In this document: positions 15,445 through 23,660 of the stretch, piece after piece
Position numbering within the stretch: the stretch's first letter is position 1
Layout of the letters: each line of letters begins with the position of its first letter
Assembly: GCA_964357385.1 (NCBI GenBank)
Contig: CAYHKW010000001.1
Location: 1-39,436, forward strand
Direction of reading: 5' to 3'
DNA: 39,436 bases
Source: JAHFJA01 sp964357385
GTDB lineage: Bacteria; Patescibacteriota; Patescibacteriia; JACQRZ01
Translations under genes and position numbers: made by a program
The notes under the pieces: model-generated
What the model was told of the DNA's origin: nothing
Databases searched by the model: none
What the model saw: the letters and a program-made list of their open reading frames with translations, nothing else

Positions 15445-15888
15445 TTAATCGAGATAATCATCTTCTGTACGAACTGATATATCCATTGTTTGCATTGTTT
15501 TGGGAAGAATGATGACTACGACCCCATTTTTTGAAAATGCTTTTATCTTGTCCGCTTGTATTGGTACTGGAATAATAATCGAGCGAGAAAAAGAACCCCA
15601 ATAACATTCACGTGCAAAGAATTGATCATCAGTAATCTCTTCTGTTTCTTCTCGAATACCGCGAATGGTCAACATATCGCCGTTAAGAGTAATTTCCAAA
15701 TCTTCAGCGTTCACCCCTGCGATGAGCGAACGAACAACGATTGCTTCCGGACGATCATACACATCAACCAGCAATTCTCCCTCAGAAAGCGCTTCCCAGG
15801 AATTACGTTCAGTGATAGGATGCGAAGCATCATCCCACCATTGTTGGTCAGTCTTGATATTTGATTTTTGTGCACGTTGGAAAAACAT
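15445..15888 (-). CDS. Hsp20/alpha-crystallin small heat-shock protein
   Basis: ATP-independent holdase chaperone, 147 aa from the ATG at 15888. The alpha-crystallin domain (about 45-140) begins GELLVDVYDRPEAIVVRSLIAGV, continues with DLEITLNGDMLTIRG, the ECYWGSFSRSIIIPVPI strand and KNGVVVIILPK, a variant of the usual GVL-x-(I/V)-x-(L/I)-PK. The C-terminal I-x-I/V anchor may be the MDISVR region. The frame is open upstream of 15888, but TATACT lies only about 14 bases before that ATG, so the leader is very short, without a Shine-Dalgarno. An inverted repeat (15923-15937) overlaps the -35 region. Confidence 0.9.
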   Translation of the reverse strand: MFFQRAQKSNIKTDQQWWDDASHPITERNSWEALSEGELLVDVYDRPEAIVVRSLIAGVNAEDLEITLNGDMLTIRGIREETEEITDDQFFARECYWGSFSRSIIIPVPIQADKIKAFSKNGVVVIILPKTMQTMDISVRTEDDYLD

Positions 15889-15901
15889 AATAGTGCTTAC
15901 A

Positions 15902-15937
15902 GTATAGCGCGAATGGCAATATTCACCAAAATGGTGA
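15902..15937 (-). promoter_or_regulatory. hsp20 promoter with inverted repeat at -35
   Basis: Minus strand: TATACT (15902-15907). TCACCA-AAA-TGGTGA (15923-15937), with perfect 6-bp arms, covers the position of the -35. It could be a heat-shock repressor or activator site; it does not match the CIRCE sequence. Confidence 0.45.
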
Positions 15938-15976
15938 TAATAAAAAAACCGATGGGAATTTCCATACGGCATTTTT

Positions 15977-16585
15977 TTATTTTTCTACTCCTCTCCATAA
16001 TTGAAGAGGCGCCAATTCCCTATACCAATAGATAAGACCAAGAGGTTCTATCCGAACATCAACTCTATTCAACGGTTGCAAATTGCCATCTTCACAAATA
16101 AATATATTGGCTTCAAACGTATAGTCGTCTTTTAAGGTACGAAAATTATATTTACGTTCAAGGCTATCCTGCCCGGCCTCATGGCACTTGTATCGAGCAA
16201 TCAGTGGCGATGCAAAATAACATTCTGGATCGCACGCACGGATAGGATTTACAAACTCCTCGCCCCAATGATACAGATGCTCTCTTTTTAGTTGTTCCAA
16301 TCCTATGGCTTCTGATTCTATGTCTACACCTACTTGCAGATAGTACTTGTCATGATCTTGGTTTGGTGGTCGTTCAAGTTCATTGGGTACACCGCAAAGT
16401 CTATAAATAAAATTACCAACAACGGGGAAACGATACCACCGGCACAATCTCTCCCATCGAGCTTTGTTCCGTCGTCGCACCTCAAATCGTTTTACAAACA
16501 CGTATTTTGCTAATTGCATCGCCCGTTCATCGAGCTTCTGTTCGTATTCAATGATCTCCTTGCACTGATTACAATCATTTTCCAT
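15977..16585 (-). CDS. Orphan protein with N-terminal CxxC, 202 aa
   Basis: Not recognised. It begins MENDCNQCKEIIEYEQKLDERAMQ, with CNQC at residues 5-8, then a very basic helix (VKRFEVRRRNKARWERLCRW). The C-terminal half is strand-rich with further cysteines (RACDPECYFASP, ARYKCHE) and ends in aromatic strands (LGLIYWYRELAPLQLW). No signal peptide or clear membrane helix. The paired cysteines could bind metal. AGAGGAGG before the ATG and a good promoter (16631-16658) place it in the well-signalled orphan class. It ends 88 bases before the hsp20 start. Confidence 0.7.
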   Translation of the reverse strand: MENDCNQCKEIIEYEQKLDERAMQLAKYVFVKRFEVRRRNKARWERLCRWYRFPVVGNFIYRLCGVPNELERPPNQDHDKYYLQVGVDIESEAIGLEQLKREHLYHWGEEFVNPIRACDPECYFASPLIARYKCHEAGQDSLERKYNFRTLKDDYTFEANIFICEDGNLQPLNRVDVRIEPLGLIYWYRELAPLQLWRGVEK

Positions 16586-16630
16586 GGAAACCTCCTCTTA
16601 CATTCCTGCTTTGTATTAAAATACTTTTGC

Positions 16631-16658
16631 ATCATACCGCATAGTTGCTAGGCGTCAA
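16631..16658 (-). promoter_or_regulatory. Promoter of the 15977-16585 gene
   Basis: Minus strand: TTGACG (16653-16658), 16-bp spacer, TATGAT (16631-16636). Confidence 0.65.
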
Positions 16659-16712
16659 GAATTTGGGTAAAAAAAATTCTTCTCGTAGTGAAAGAGTTGA
16701 AACTATACTATC

Positions 16713-18479
16713 TTACAGCTGCTGTTTCTGCCACAAGGTATAAAACCGTCCTTCTTGCTTCATAAGCTCATCAAATGATCCCTGTTCGATAATACGACCT
16801 CCTTCAAGAACAATGATCCGATCCATTTGCTTAATCGTCGTAAGACGATGAGCAATCACCACCGCAGTAATGCCTTTAAAAAACTTATGGAGTGAGTCAC
16901 GAATCTTTTCTTCTGATTCCAAATCAAGATGTGAGGTTGCCTCATCCATGAAGAGTATCTCTGGTTGTTTGAAAATCGCGCGCGCTATGCCGAGACGCTG
17001 TTTTTCTCCACCCGACAATTTCACCCCTTTTTCACCAATCAAAGTCTCGATTCCTTCTGGGAGTTTAGAAACAAAATCACTCACATGTGCCGTCTGCATA
17101 GCACGTGCAAGGAATGCCTTATCACGACCTGCTGATGGATTTGCCATCACAATATTTTCTTTCAAAGAAAAATTAAAGACTTCTGTCTCCTGCATCACTA
17201 CGGCGATGTGATCAAGATATGCACTGCGCTTGATGCCTTTGAGCGGTACATCGTTGACCACGATATCGCCTGTATAATCTTCGTATTCTTTAAGCAACAA
17301 TTTAAATAGCGTTGACTTTCCTGCTCCTGACAAACCAACAATACCAATTTTTTCACCGCGTTTGATTTCAAGATTTATTTTCTTGAGAACATCCTTGTCG
17401 TGATAATGGAAAGAAACATTAGACAAGGTAAGGGTTTCCCAACTTTTTGGAAATGCCCGCTTCCCTGAGTCGTCGTCGATGGTAATCGACACATCGGTGA
17501 TTTCTTTCATGCGACCAAGACTTTGTCGCGCGATCATATAATCCTGAGAAAGCTCTGCAAGTCGGTTGATGTTATCAGAAATTTGAGCAAAATACCCGAA
17601 GAACAGCACCAGGAATCCAACATCATGCTTTCCTTGAAAAATACTTACAACAATATATGCCAATATGGTAATACGGAAACTAACAATAATTGTTTCCAAG
17701 ATTCCCCCTCGTACCTGAAACCAGAATACCCGTGTACAACATTTAGCATAGAGTGTATCGACAGCAACACGTATCCGTTTTGTGATTGTTTCCACCATAC
17801 CAAGTACTTTCACCGTACGCACATTATTGACCGCTTCAAATGTAAGACCACTGAACTCTTCTTCCGCTATGTTAACTGCCTTTACTGCCGCACGCGTTTT
17901 TTTAACCAGTTGAAATGAAATACTGACATATATGATAATAAACAAAACAATCATTCCCATCACAATGCCATCAAATGCAACAATAATAGAAAGCCCACCA
18001 ATTAAGCTTACTAAAACACTCACCGCCGTGTTATGCCACATGCGCATCATGTTTTCAATCGCATTAGAGCCTCGATCAATTCGTTTTATTTTATTGCCGG
18101 TATTTTCATGCTCATGCCATGCTATATCCAACAGCAGCAAGTGGTGGATGGCTGAAATTTCAGAATCTAAAAACATCCGTATGAGAATACGAAATACGAT
18201 ATAGTTAGAAATATAGTTCAGCAAACATCCGACAAGCGTCGCTGCGCCTGATGAAATCAGAAAAAACCATATCCACCATATAGTATCTTGCCCATTGAGG
18301 TGACTGAGATTACTAACAACACGCGAAAACGCATAGACTGGATACAGCCAGATGACACATGCGGAGAATCGCAATATGGTACCAATAATAAATAAGATGC
18401 GCTTCCCTTTCATTAATTCCCAGAGATCGTGTAGGAGCTTCGTTGTTGGATATTCAATTTTCGTTGAAGATGCGGACAT
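16713..18479 (-). CDS. ABC exporter half-transporter (fused permease and ATPase)
   Basis: 588 aa with the standard half-exporter order. An N-terminal six-helix transmembrane domain (about 25-320) includes hydrophobic segments such as IWWIWFFLISSGAATLVGCLL and GIVMGMIVLFIIIYVSI. The ATPase domain (about 345-585) has VGLSGAGKST (Walker A), a VVMQETEVF Q-loop, LSGGEKQRLGIARAI (signature), ILFMDEATSHLD (Walker B and D-loop) and VIAHRLTT (H-loop). It would act as a dimer exporting lipid, peptide or drug; the substrate cannot be deduced. An extended -10 (TGGTATAAT, 18489-18494) lies about 10 bases before the ATG, so the mRNA has almost no leader and no Shine-Dalgarno. Confidence 0.93.
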   Translation of the reverse strand: MSASSTKIEYPTTKLLHDLWELMKGKRILFIIGTILRFSACVIWLYPVYAFSRVVSNLSHLNGQDTIWWIWFFLISSGAATLVGCLLNYISNYIVFRILIRMFLDSEISAIHHLLLLDIAWHEHENTGNKIKRIDRGSNAIENMMRMWHNTAVSVLVSLIGGLSIIVAFDGIVMGMIVLFIIIYVSISFQLVKKTRAAVKAVNIAEEEFSGLTFEAVNNVRTVKVLGMVETITKRIRVAVDTLYAKCCTRVFWFQVRGGILETIIVSFRITILAYIVVSIFQGKHDVGFLVLFFGYFAQISDNINRLAELSQDYMIARQSLGRMKEITDVSITIDDDSGKRAFPKSWETLTLSNVSFHYHDKDVLKKINLEIKRGEKIGIVGLSGAGKSTLFKLLLKEYEDYTGDIVVNDVPLKGIKRSAYLDHIAVVMQETEVFNFSLKENIVMANPSAGRDKAFLARAMQTAHVSDFVSKLPEGIETLIGEKGVKLSGGEKQRLGIARAIFKQPEILFMDEATSHLDLESEEKIRDSLHKFFKGITAVVIAHRLTTIKQMDRIIVLEGGRIIEQGSFDELMKQEGRFYTLWQKQQL

Positions 18480-18488
18480 AGTCAGCTC

Positions 18489-18494
18489 ATTATA
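18489..18494 (-). promoter_or_regulatory. Extended -10 of the ABC transporter gene
   Basis: TATAAT on the minus strand, preceded by TGG. No good -35 is seen. It lies very close to the start codon at 18479. Confidence 0.5.
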
Positions 18495-18512
18495 CCATTG
18501 AACGACAAAAAA

Positions 18513-18538
18513 CTGTTACGGCTTAACTGTAAGCCGTA
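18513..18538 (-). terminator. Terminator of the DUF3298 gene
   Basis: TACGGCTTA / TAAGCCGTA, a perfect 9-bp stem with a 4-base loop, then ACAG and a T-run on the minus strand. Confidence 0.7.
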
Positions 18539-18550
18539 GATAGCATTTGA

Positions 18551-19390
18551 TTATTGAGCAATAAAATAATCAGCTTTCACGACTTCCTTCAATTTCTCAA
18601 ATGGAATCGTAACCTCTTGCGGACCCATAACATAGGCTGCCACTTGATATGCAGGAAATAATACGGTCATTCCTTTGTCAGAAAGATGCCAAGCTTCATA
18701 GTTTTCCTCGATCGGCGCGGCACCATTTTCAATCCATTCATCATCAGCTATATCGCTTTTTTTAAGATCATCGATCACTAATGCTGAAAGTGTTTTTAAC
18801 GATGTGTCTGAAACCAGTACATTATCGAGTAAAAGAATATTTTGATTTTTTACATCAATTACCAATGTTTTTATGCTGCCATTAGGGTGCGCACCGCCTG
18901 CATATACGCTGACAGAAAAAACAAGTGAAATTAGATTCTCAGATTGATAGGTGGCAGCATAGTCCATATCAAGACTCCATGGTGTCGAAGGATGAGTAAT
19001 AACGTCTTCATTTTTTGCATTATTATAATCTGCCTTAAATTGCTTCACCGTCGCATCGACAAATGTTTTGATTGATGCATTCACCGCTTCGAATTCAGCG
19101 TCGCCTTTTTTGATGACAGGATATTCGACTACAATTTCAAATTCTTTATTCTTTTCTTCCGTTGCTTTTTTATCAATCACCACCGGCTCTTCTTTTGGAG
19201 TTTCTGCATTCGAAACAGGCTCAAGTACTGGCGGTGTAGCGTGCTGTGAAGTGATTACCTGTTCTGACTCTTGTGTATGATTATTAGAAAAATAAATAAA
19301 GCCACCCACCAAAATACCGATTGCGATAAGGGCAAAAATCATCGGCGCATAGGATGTCTTTGAAATAATAGGACGTTTCATGGGGGACAT
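18551..19390 (-). CDS. Membrane-anchored DUF3298 (RsiV/PdaC C-terminal-like) protein
   Basis: About 279 aa with one N-terminal membrane helix (APMIFALIAIGILVGGFIYF), an acidic low-complexity linker (about 40-75), and an extracytoplasmic domain of about 200 residues. The core has EVVEYPVIKKGDAEFEAVNASI-like and YAGGAHPNGSIKTLVID motifs, the usual DUF4163/DUF3298 arrangement found in RsiV anti-sigma factors and PdaC deacetylases. No deacetylase or anti-sigma part is present, so this is a sensing or substrate-binding module alone. Possible starts are TTG 19399, ATG 19390 and ATG 19381; none has a Shine-Dalgarno. Confidence 0.8.
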   Translation of the reverse strand: MSPMKRPIISKTSYAPMIFALIAIGILVGGFIYFSNNHTQESEQVITSQHATPPVLEPVSNAETPKEEPVVIDKKATEEKNKEFEIVVEYPVIKKGDAEFEAVNASIKTFVDATVKQFKADYNNAKNEDVITHPSTPWSLDMDYAATYQSENLISLVFSVSVYAGGAHPNGSIKTLVIDVKNQNILLLDNVLVSDTSLKTLSALVIDDLKKSDIADDEWIENGAAPIEENYEAWHLSDKGMTVLFPAYQVAAYVMGPQEVTIPFEKLKEVVKADYFIAQ

Positions 19391-19460
19391 ATGTTGCAAA
19401 ATAAAAGAAGGAGTATACTTAATACTACTATACTATTGTTATTCTTAATATATTCACCAT

Positions 19461-19883
19461 ATGGCTGGGAACAATACCATGAATCCTACCCCTTCAATGC
19501 CGCAAGCAAAATCTTCGATCAAAGAGGAGCGTATGCCCGTGCAGCGATATCGCCCTCTCTACCGTGGTACTCAAATAATCTGGTATATTCTACTTGCGCT
19601 TGAAATAGTCTTAGGATTCCGATTTTTCTTGAAACTATTGGGGGCAAATACAGCAGCAGGCTTTACCCAGTTTATATACTATATCAGTAGCCCATTTGCT
19701 GACCCATTTGTTAATGTATTTCGCGCCACACAACTAGCGGGTGCAACATTTGAATGGACAACGTTGCTTGCCATGTTCGTCTATCTCGTTGTAGCATTGC
19801 TTATAATCAAATTACTCGTAATGGGAGGCCCTGTAACCACCAAAGAAGCGGCAAGCAAACTCCCAAGACAAGAAAAATTATGA
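19461..19883 (+). CDS. YggT-family membrane protein
   Basis: 140 aa. A hydrophilic N-terminal 35 residues is followed by two hydrophobic segments: IIWYILLALEIVLGFRFFLKLLG and TTLLAMFVYLVVALLIIKLL. Between them is the YggT signature GANTAAGFTQFIYYISSPFADPFVNVF. The family is linked to osmotic adaptation, cell division or placement of envelope proteins in other bacteria, but the biochemical role is unsettled. The TGA stop overlaps the ATG of the next gene (ATGA), so the two are translationally coupled. Confidence 0.85.
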   Translation: MAGNNTMNPTPSMPQAKSSIKEERMPVQRYRPLYRGTQIIWYILLALEIVLGFRFFLKLLGANTAAGFTQFIYYISSPFADPFVNVFRATQLAGATFEWTTLLAMFVYLVVALLIIKLLVMGGPVTTKEAASKLPRQEKL

Positions 19884-20233
19884 ACATACTCCTTAATTGG
19901 CTCATATCCGCAATAGTAATTTTGGTTGCGGCGTATATCCTTCCTGGCGTTACGGTAAGCAGTTTCTTTACCGCTCTCGTGATTGCCATCGTCCTTGGGC
20001 TTATTAATGCGCTGATTCGTCCCCTTGTGTTATTAATCACTTTGCCGTTAAATATCCTTACGCTCGGACTATTTACCTTTGTTGTCAACGCACTCATGAT
20101 CTTGCTTGCAGCACAAATTGTTCCCGGATTTAGCGTCGAAGGATTTTGGTGGGCACTACTGTTTAGCGTAATACTTGCCCTCATTGGTGGACTATTACGA
20201 AACCATGAAATTCCAAAAACCCCGGCAGTGTAA
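19880..20233 (+). CDS. Phage holin family 4-like (PF04020-type) membrane protein
   Basis: 117 aa with four hydrophobic helices: NWLISAIVILVAAYILPGV, FFTALVIAIVLGLINALIRP, NILTLGLFTFVVNALMILLAAQIVPGF and WWALLFSVILALIGGLL. The phrases GLINALIRPL, LPLNILTLGLFTFVVNALM and VPGFSVEGFWWAL are characteristic. Despite the family name these are usually chromosomal genes of unknown role. The start is the ATG at 19880, overlapping the yggT-like stop; a longer frame from 19754 is out of context. Confidence 0.9.
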   Translation: MNILLNWLISAIVILVAAYILPGVTVSSFFTALVIAIVLGLINALIRPLVLLITLPLNILTLGLFTFVVNALMILLAAQIVPGFSVEGFWWALLFSVILALIGGLLRNHEIPKTPAV

Positions 20234-20252
20234 ATTGATGAGTTAATCTTTA

Positions 20253-20289
20253 AGCAAAAAAGCGGTACCATGCATGCCGCTTTTTTGCT
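20253..20289. terminator. Bidirectional terminator
   Basis: AGCAAAAAAGCGG / CCGCTTTTTTGCT, a 13-bp stem around an 11-base loop; ends the yggT-holin pair. Confidence 0.85.
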
Positions 20290-20356
20290 ATCTAAGCACT
20301 TGATAAATACCTGCACTGCGGTACACTATGGGTACTAATTGAACTTTATTCCCCGT

Positions 20357-21484
20357 ATGACTCACAATCCTCTCAAAGCAAAAGCACAAGAAATTCTCTC
20401 TCTTGCCAATATTACGATCAATGGGAAAAACCCTTGGGATATCCGTGTTAACAACGAACAATTTTATCACCGAGTCCTTTCAGGAGGTTCGCTTGCCTTG
20501 GGTGAATCATATATGGACGGTTGGTGGGATGCAGATGAACTCGATTCTTTTTTTGATCATTTACTGTTAGTTCCCAATGTTGAAAAGCAAGTAGGGATTG
20601 ATCTTGCAACCATATTAGAGATCCCAAAAGCGGCGCTTCTGAACATGCAAACCAAGTCACGATCTCACAAAGTCGCTGATGAGCACTATGACTTGGGAAA
20701 TGATTTTTATGAAACAATGCTTGATCCATATATGCAATATACCTGTGCATATTGGAAGGATTCAAAAGATTTAAACCAAGCACAAGAAAACAAGCTCGAC
20801 TTGATTTGTAGGAAAGCAATGCTCAAAAAAGGTGAAACAGTATTGGAACTTGGCTGCGGGTGGGGCGGCTTTGCGCGGTTTGCCGCTGCGAACTATGGTG
20901 TACAAGTAACCGGATATAATATTTCAAAAGAACAAGTTGCCTATGCAAGAGAGAAAAGTAAGGGGTTGTCGGTTGAATTCAGACTCGAAGATTATCGTGA
21001 TGCGAAAGGTAGTTATGACAAGGTGGTGTCTATTGGCATGGCTGAACATGTCGGCTATCGTAATTTCCGCGCCTTTATGGAAACAGCGGACTCTTGCTTA
21101 AAGCCAGGCGGTATATTTCTGTTGCACACTATTGGAGGTAATAAATCAGCCAAACGTATTGAGCCATGGTTAGGGAAATATATCTTCCCTGGCGCTATGC
21201 TTCCCTCCATAGCACAGCTTTCAGCAGCAGCGGAAGGACTCTTTGTCATGGAGGATTGGCACAATATGAGCACAAACTATGATCATACCCTAATAGCCTG
21301 GTGGGAAAATTTTGATCGCAACTGGCCAACCACTAAAGGGGGGAAATTCGATGAGCGATTTTACCGCATGTGGAAATACTATCTCCTCTCCTGTGCCGGT
21401 AGTTTCCGTGCCCGCAAAAATCAGCTATGGCAAGTTGTCTACTCAAAAGGCGGCGTTCGGGGTGGTTATGAATCGGTCCGATAG
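20357..21484 (+). CDS. cfa: Cyclopropane-fatty-acyl-phospholipid synthase family methyltransferase
   Basis: SAM-dependent enzyme that adds a methylene group across the double bond of acyl chains in membrane phospholipids. The sequence is collinear with E. coli Cfa: GSLALGESYMDGWWDADELDSFF, EHYDLGNDFYETMLDPYMQYTCAYW (active-site Cys), VLELGCGWGGFARFAA (SAM site), VSIGMAEHVGYRNF (Glu), GIFLLHTIGG (His), KYIFPGAMLPSIAQL, MEDWHNMSTNYDHTLIAWW and SCAGSFRARKNQLWQVVYSK. All catalytic residues I can place are present. The start is the ATG at 20357 (375 aa); TTG 20339 is possible. No Shine-Dalgarno. One base separates its stop from the FAD oxidoreductase start at 21486. Confidence 0.95.
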   Translation: MTHNPLKAKAQEILSLANITINGKNPWDIRVNNEQFYHRVLSGGSLALGESYMDGWWDADELDSFFDHLLLVPNVEKQVGIDLATILEIPKAALLNMQTKSRSHKVADEHYDLGNDFYETMLDPYMQYTCAYWKDSKDLNQAQENKLDLICRKAMLKKGETVLELGCGWGGFARFAAANYGVQVTGYNISKEQVAYAREKSKGLSVEFRLEDYRDAKGSYDKVVSIGMAEHVGYRNFRAFMETADSCLKPGGIFLLHTIGGNKSAKRIEPWLGKYIFPGAMLPSIAQLSAAAEGLFVMEDWHNMSTNYDHTLIAWWENFDRNWPTTKGGKFDERFYRMWKYYLLSCAGSFRARKNQLWQVVYSKGGVRGGYESVR

Positions 21485-21485
21485 T

Positions 21486-22844
21486 ATGTCCGATTATCAG
21501 CAAAAAAAAGAAAACGCCATAATGGCGTTTTCTCAAATACTAACGACGCGCACCCCGAATACAGCTATTGCTATTGGCGGCAAAAAAACATCAAATCTTT
21601 TTCGCGACCGTTCTCAGGGTACCGTACAAAAACTCAACATTGCTGATTTTAATACTGTTTTTTCTATTGACCCAATCAATCGGGTTGCTGAAGTAGGTGG
21701 CATGACCACTTACGAAGACTTCGTGAAGCAAACCTTATCTCACGGCCTCATGCCGACCGTAGTGCCAGAACTTAAATCAATCACTGTCGGGGGTGCGGTA
21801 ACCGGAGTGGGAATCGAAGCGACTTCATTTCGCTATGGATTTGTTCATGAAACCATCCGAGAAATGGATATCTTGTGCGGAGATGGGGTGGTGCGAACAT
21901 GTTCACCTACTAATGAGCACTCCGACTTATTTTACGGATTTCCCAACTCATACGGAACATTAGGCTATGCGCTCAAACTCACCGTCCCCTTAATTCCTGT
22001 AAAAAAATATGTACGCGTGCGCCACAAAAAATTTCATGATTCTCAAACTTTTTTTGCAGCAATTCAGGATGTCTGCAATCAAGCACGAAAAGCAGATGGC
22101 ATTGCTGATTTTATTGATGGTGTTGCCTTTGATCGGGGGGTGTATTATCTCAGTGTTGCATCGTTTGTTGACCACGCACCAACAGTGAGTGATTATACAT
22201 TCATGAATATTTATTACCATTCTATTTTGAAAAAAATAGAAGACTATCTCACTGCCCATGATTATATATGGCGATGGGACACTGACTGGTTTTGGTGCTC
22301 GCGATTTTTTGGTGTTGAACATCCCATTGTTCGACGAATATTAGGTCGTAAACGACTCCGTTCAACAACGTACTGGAAGATACGCAAATTTGCCACTCAA
22401 TACGGACTTACTGCACTGATTAGCCGTATCAATGGTACTCGCGAATCAGTGATTCAAGATGTCGAAATTCCGATTGAGCACGCTGAGGAATTCATAAATT
22501 TTTTTCATAACGAAATTGGCATCAAGCCCTTCTGGATGTGTCCGACCATACCGGCAAAAGAAAAATCTTTTACTCTCTATACCACAAAGCCAGGACAACT
22601 CTACATTAACTTCGGCTTCTGGGATTCTGTTGCTTCTGACAAAGAAGAAGGGTATTACAATCGCTTGATTGAAAATAAAGTACAGGAACTCCATGGAAAG
22701 AAGTCCTTGTACTCATCATCGTATTATCCTGAAAGCCAGTTCTGGCAACTCTACAACAAGCAAGACTATGAGGCACTGAAGTCAAAATATGACCCACAGA
22801 GCATGTTCAAAAACCTCTATCAAAAATGTGTAAAGAAAGGGTAG
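21486..22844 (+). CDS. FAD-binding (PCMH-type) oxidoreductase, DHCR24/TmsA-like
   Basis: About 452 aa from ATG 21486 (ATG 21468 overlaps cfa and is also possible). The N-terminal half is a PCMH FAD-binding domain: RVAEVGGMTTYEDFVKQTLS, PTVVPELKSITVGGAVTGVG, SFRYGFVHETIREMDILCGDG and GTLGYALKLTVPLIP. The C-terminal part is a substrate domain ending KSKYDPQSMFKNLYQKCVKK, as in DHCR24/Dwarf1-like and bacterial lipid oxidoreductases. The direct link to a Cfa-type gene resembles actinobacterial pairs making 10-methyl branched fatty acids (TmsA/TmsB, BfaA/BfaB), where the flavoprotein reduces the methylene product. That role is an inference here. Convergent with the HAMP gene, 4 bp apart. Confidence 0.8.
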   Translation: MSDYQQKKENAIMAFSQILTTRTPNTAIAIGGKKTSNLFRDRSQGTVQKLNIADFNTVFSIDPINRVAEVGGMTTYEDFVKQTLSHGLMPTVVPELKSITVGGAVTGVGIEATSFRYGFVHETIREMDILCGDGVVRTCSPTNEHSDLFYGFPNSYGTLGYALKLTVPLIPVKKYVRVRHKKFHDSQTFFAAIQDVCNQARKADGIADFIDGVAFDRGVYYLSVASFVDHAPTVSDYTFMNIYYHSILKKIEDYLTAHDYIWRWDTDWFWCSRFFGVEHPIVRRILGRKRLRSTTYWKIRKFATQYGLTALISRINGTRESVIQDVEIPIEHAEEFINFFHNEIGIKPFWMCPTIPAKEKSFTLYTTKPGQLYINFGFWDSVASDKEEGYYNRLIENKVQELHGKKSLYSSSYYPESQFWQLYNKQDYEALKSKYDPQSMFKNLYQKCVKKG

Positions 22845-22848
22845 TACT

Positions 22849-23649
22849 CTATTCTTGCGCGTTTGTTTGTTTTTTCCGTGGACGCTGCGCCACAACCACT
22901 TCCTCGGTATCCTTCTTTTGGTTACTCATCATTGCTAATTTGAGACTCACCACTGTGCGGTCAAATGCCCTACTAAGGTCACCGACTTCATCTTTTGCTG
23001 CCAACATTGCCTGACTCATAAACGCATGCATGTTTCCTAATGAAATTGCGCGCGTAATATCAGTCAGTTCTCGAATAGGGGCAATAATTGACTGGGTAAC
23101 CAGCGTGGCAAAAAATGTTACTCCAAGAACAACCAAGATCAGACCAATAAGCAGTGTTGAGTTAAAGAGGGTAAATAATGCTTCATCCGCTTCATCGCGA
23201 TCCATTTTTACCACAACCCATTGCTGCCTATCTTTCATATATCGACTCACTCCGATAACTTTTTCTCCGCGATAATCGATATTATCATTAAAAGCAGAGT
23301 CCTCGCGAGACACAACATCCACCGCTAAAATCGTATCAGTTGTCGGCGTTGCCGATTTGCCATCAGTAAAGCGCTTTTCAGACAAAATAATAGGTTCACC
23401 ATTATCTTGCTTTCCAACAATCAACACTTCACCAGTACGATCAAAGTGGGCAATATAACGGGAAGGATCAATCGGTGTAATGTCCCCAACAATCTGATCG
23501 CGTTCGATATTTGCAATATCAGCAAGCCTTGACTGAGTAATCACAATATAACTTTGCTCAATATATAGTGAAAATAGCCCTCCCATTATCAGTAAAGGTA
23601 CGAATGCGACTCCTAAAAAGGAAATAAATAATTTTAAGCGAATCGTCAT
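22849..23649 (-). CDS. Cache/HAMP receptor-like protein without output domain
   Basis: 266 aa. Membrane helix 1 (about 6-28, KLFISFLGVAFVPLLIMGGLF) leads to an outside domain of about 130 residues that looks like a single Cache sensor (RYIAHFDRTGEVLIVGK, a further strand, KVIGVSRYMKDRQQWVVVKMDRDE). Helix 2 follows (about 165-188, STLLIGLILVVLGVTFFATLV). Then comes a HAMP domain with the P-I-x-E-L-T motif (IIAPIRELTDITRAISLGN) and the second helix DEVGDLSRAFDRTVVSLKLAM. It ends in a charged tail (about 245-266) with no kinase, GGDEF or chemoreceptor module. Third gene of the KaiC operon, 11 bases behind the membrane protein. Signal transfer by protein contact is inferred. Confidence 0.8.
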   Translation of the reverse strand: MTIRLKLFISFLGVAFVPLLIMGGLFSLYIEQSYIVITQSRLADIANIERDQIVGDITPIDPSRYIAHFDRTGEVLIVGKQDNGEPIILSEKRFTDGKSATPTTDTILAVDVVSREDSAFNDNIDYRGEKVIGVSRYMKDRQQWVVVKMDRDEADEALFTLFNSTLLIGLILVVLGVTFFATLVTQSIIAPIRELTDITRAISLGNMHAFMSQAMLAAKDEVGDLSRAFDRTVVSLKLAMMSNQKKDTEEVVVAQRPRKKQTNAQE

Positions 23650-23660
23650 ACAAATAATAA

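Noticed and set aside
19880..20233. Prophage content, suggested by the holin-like protein.
   Set aside because: This family is widespread on chromosomes, and no other phage gene is nearby; it is coupled to a YggT-type gene.
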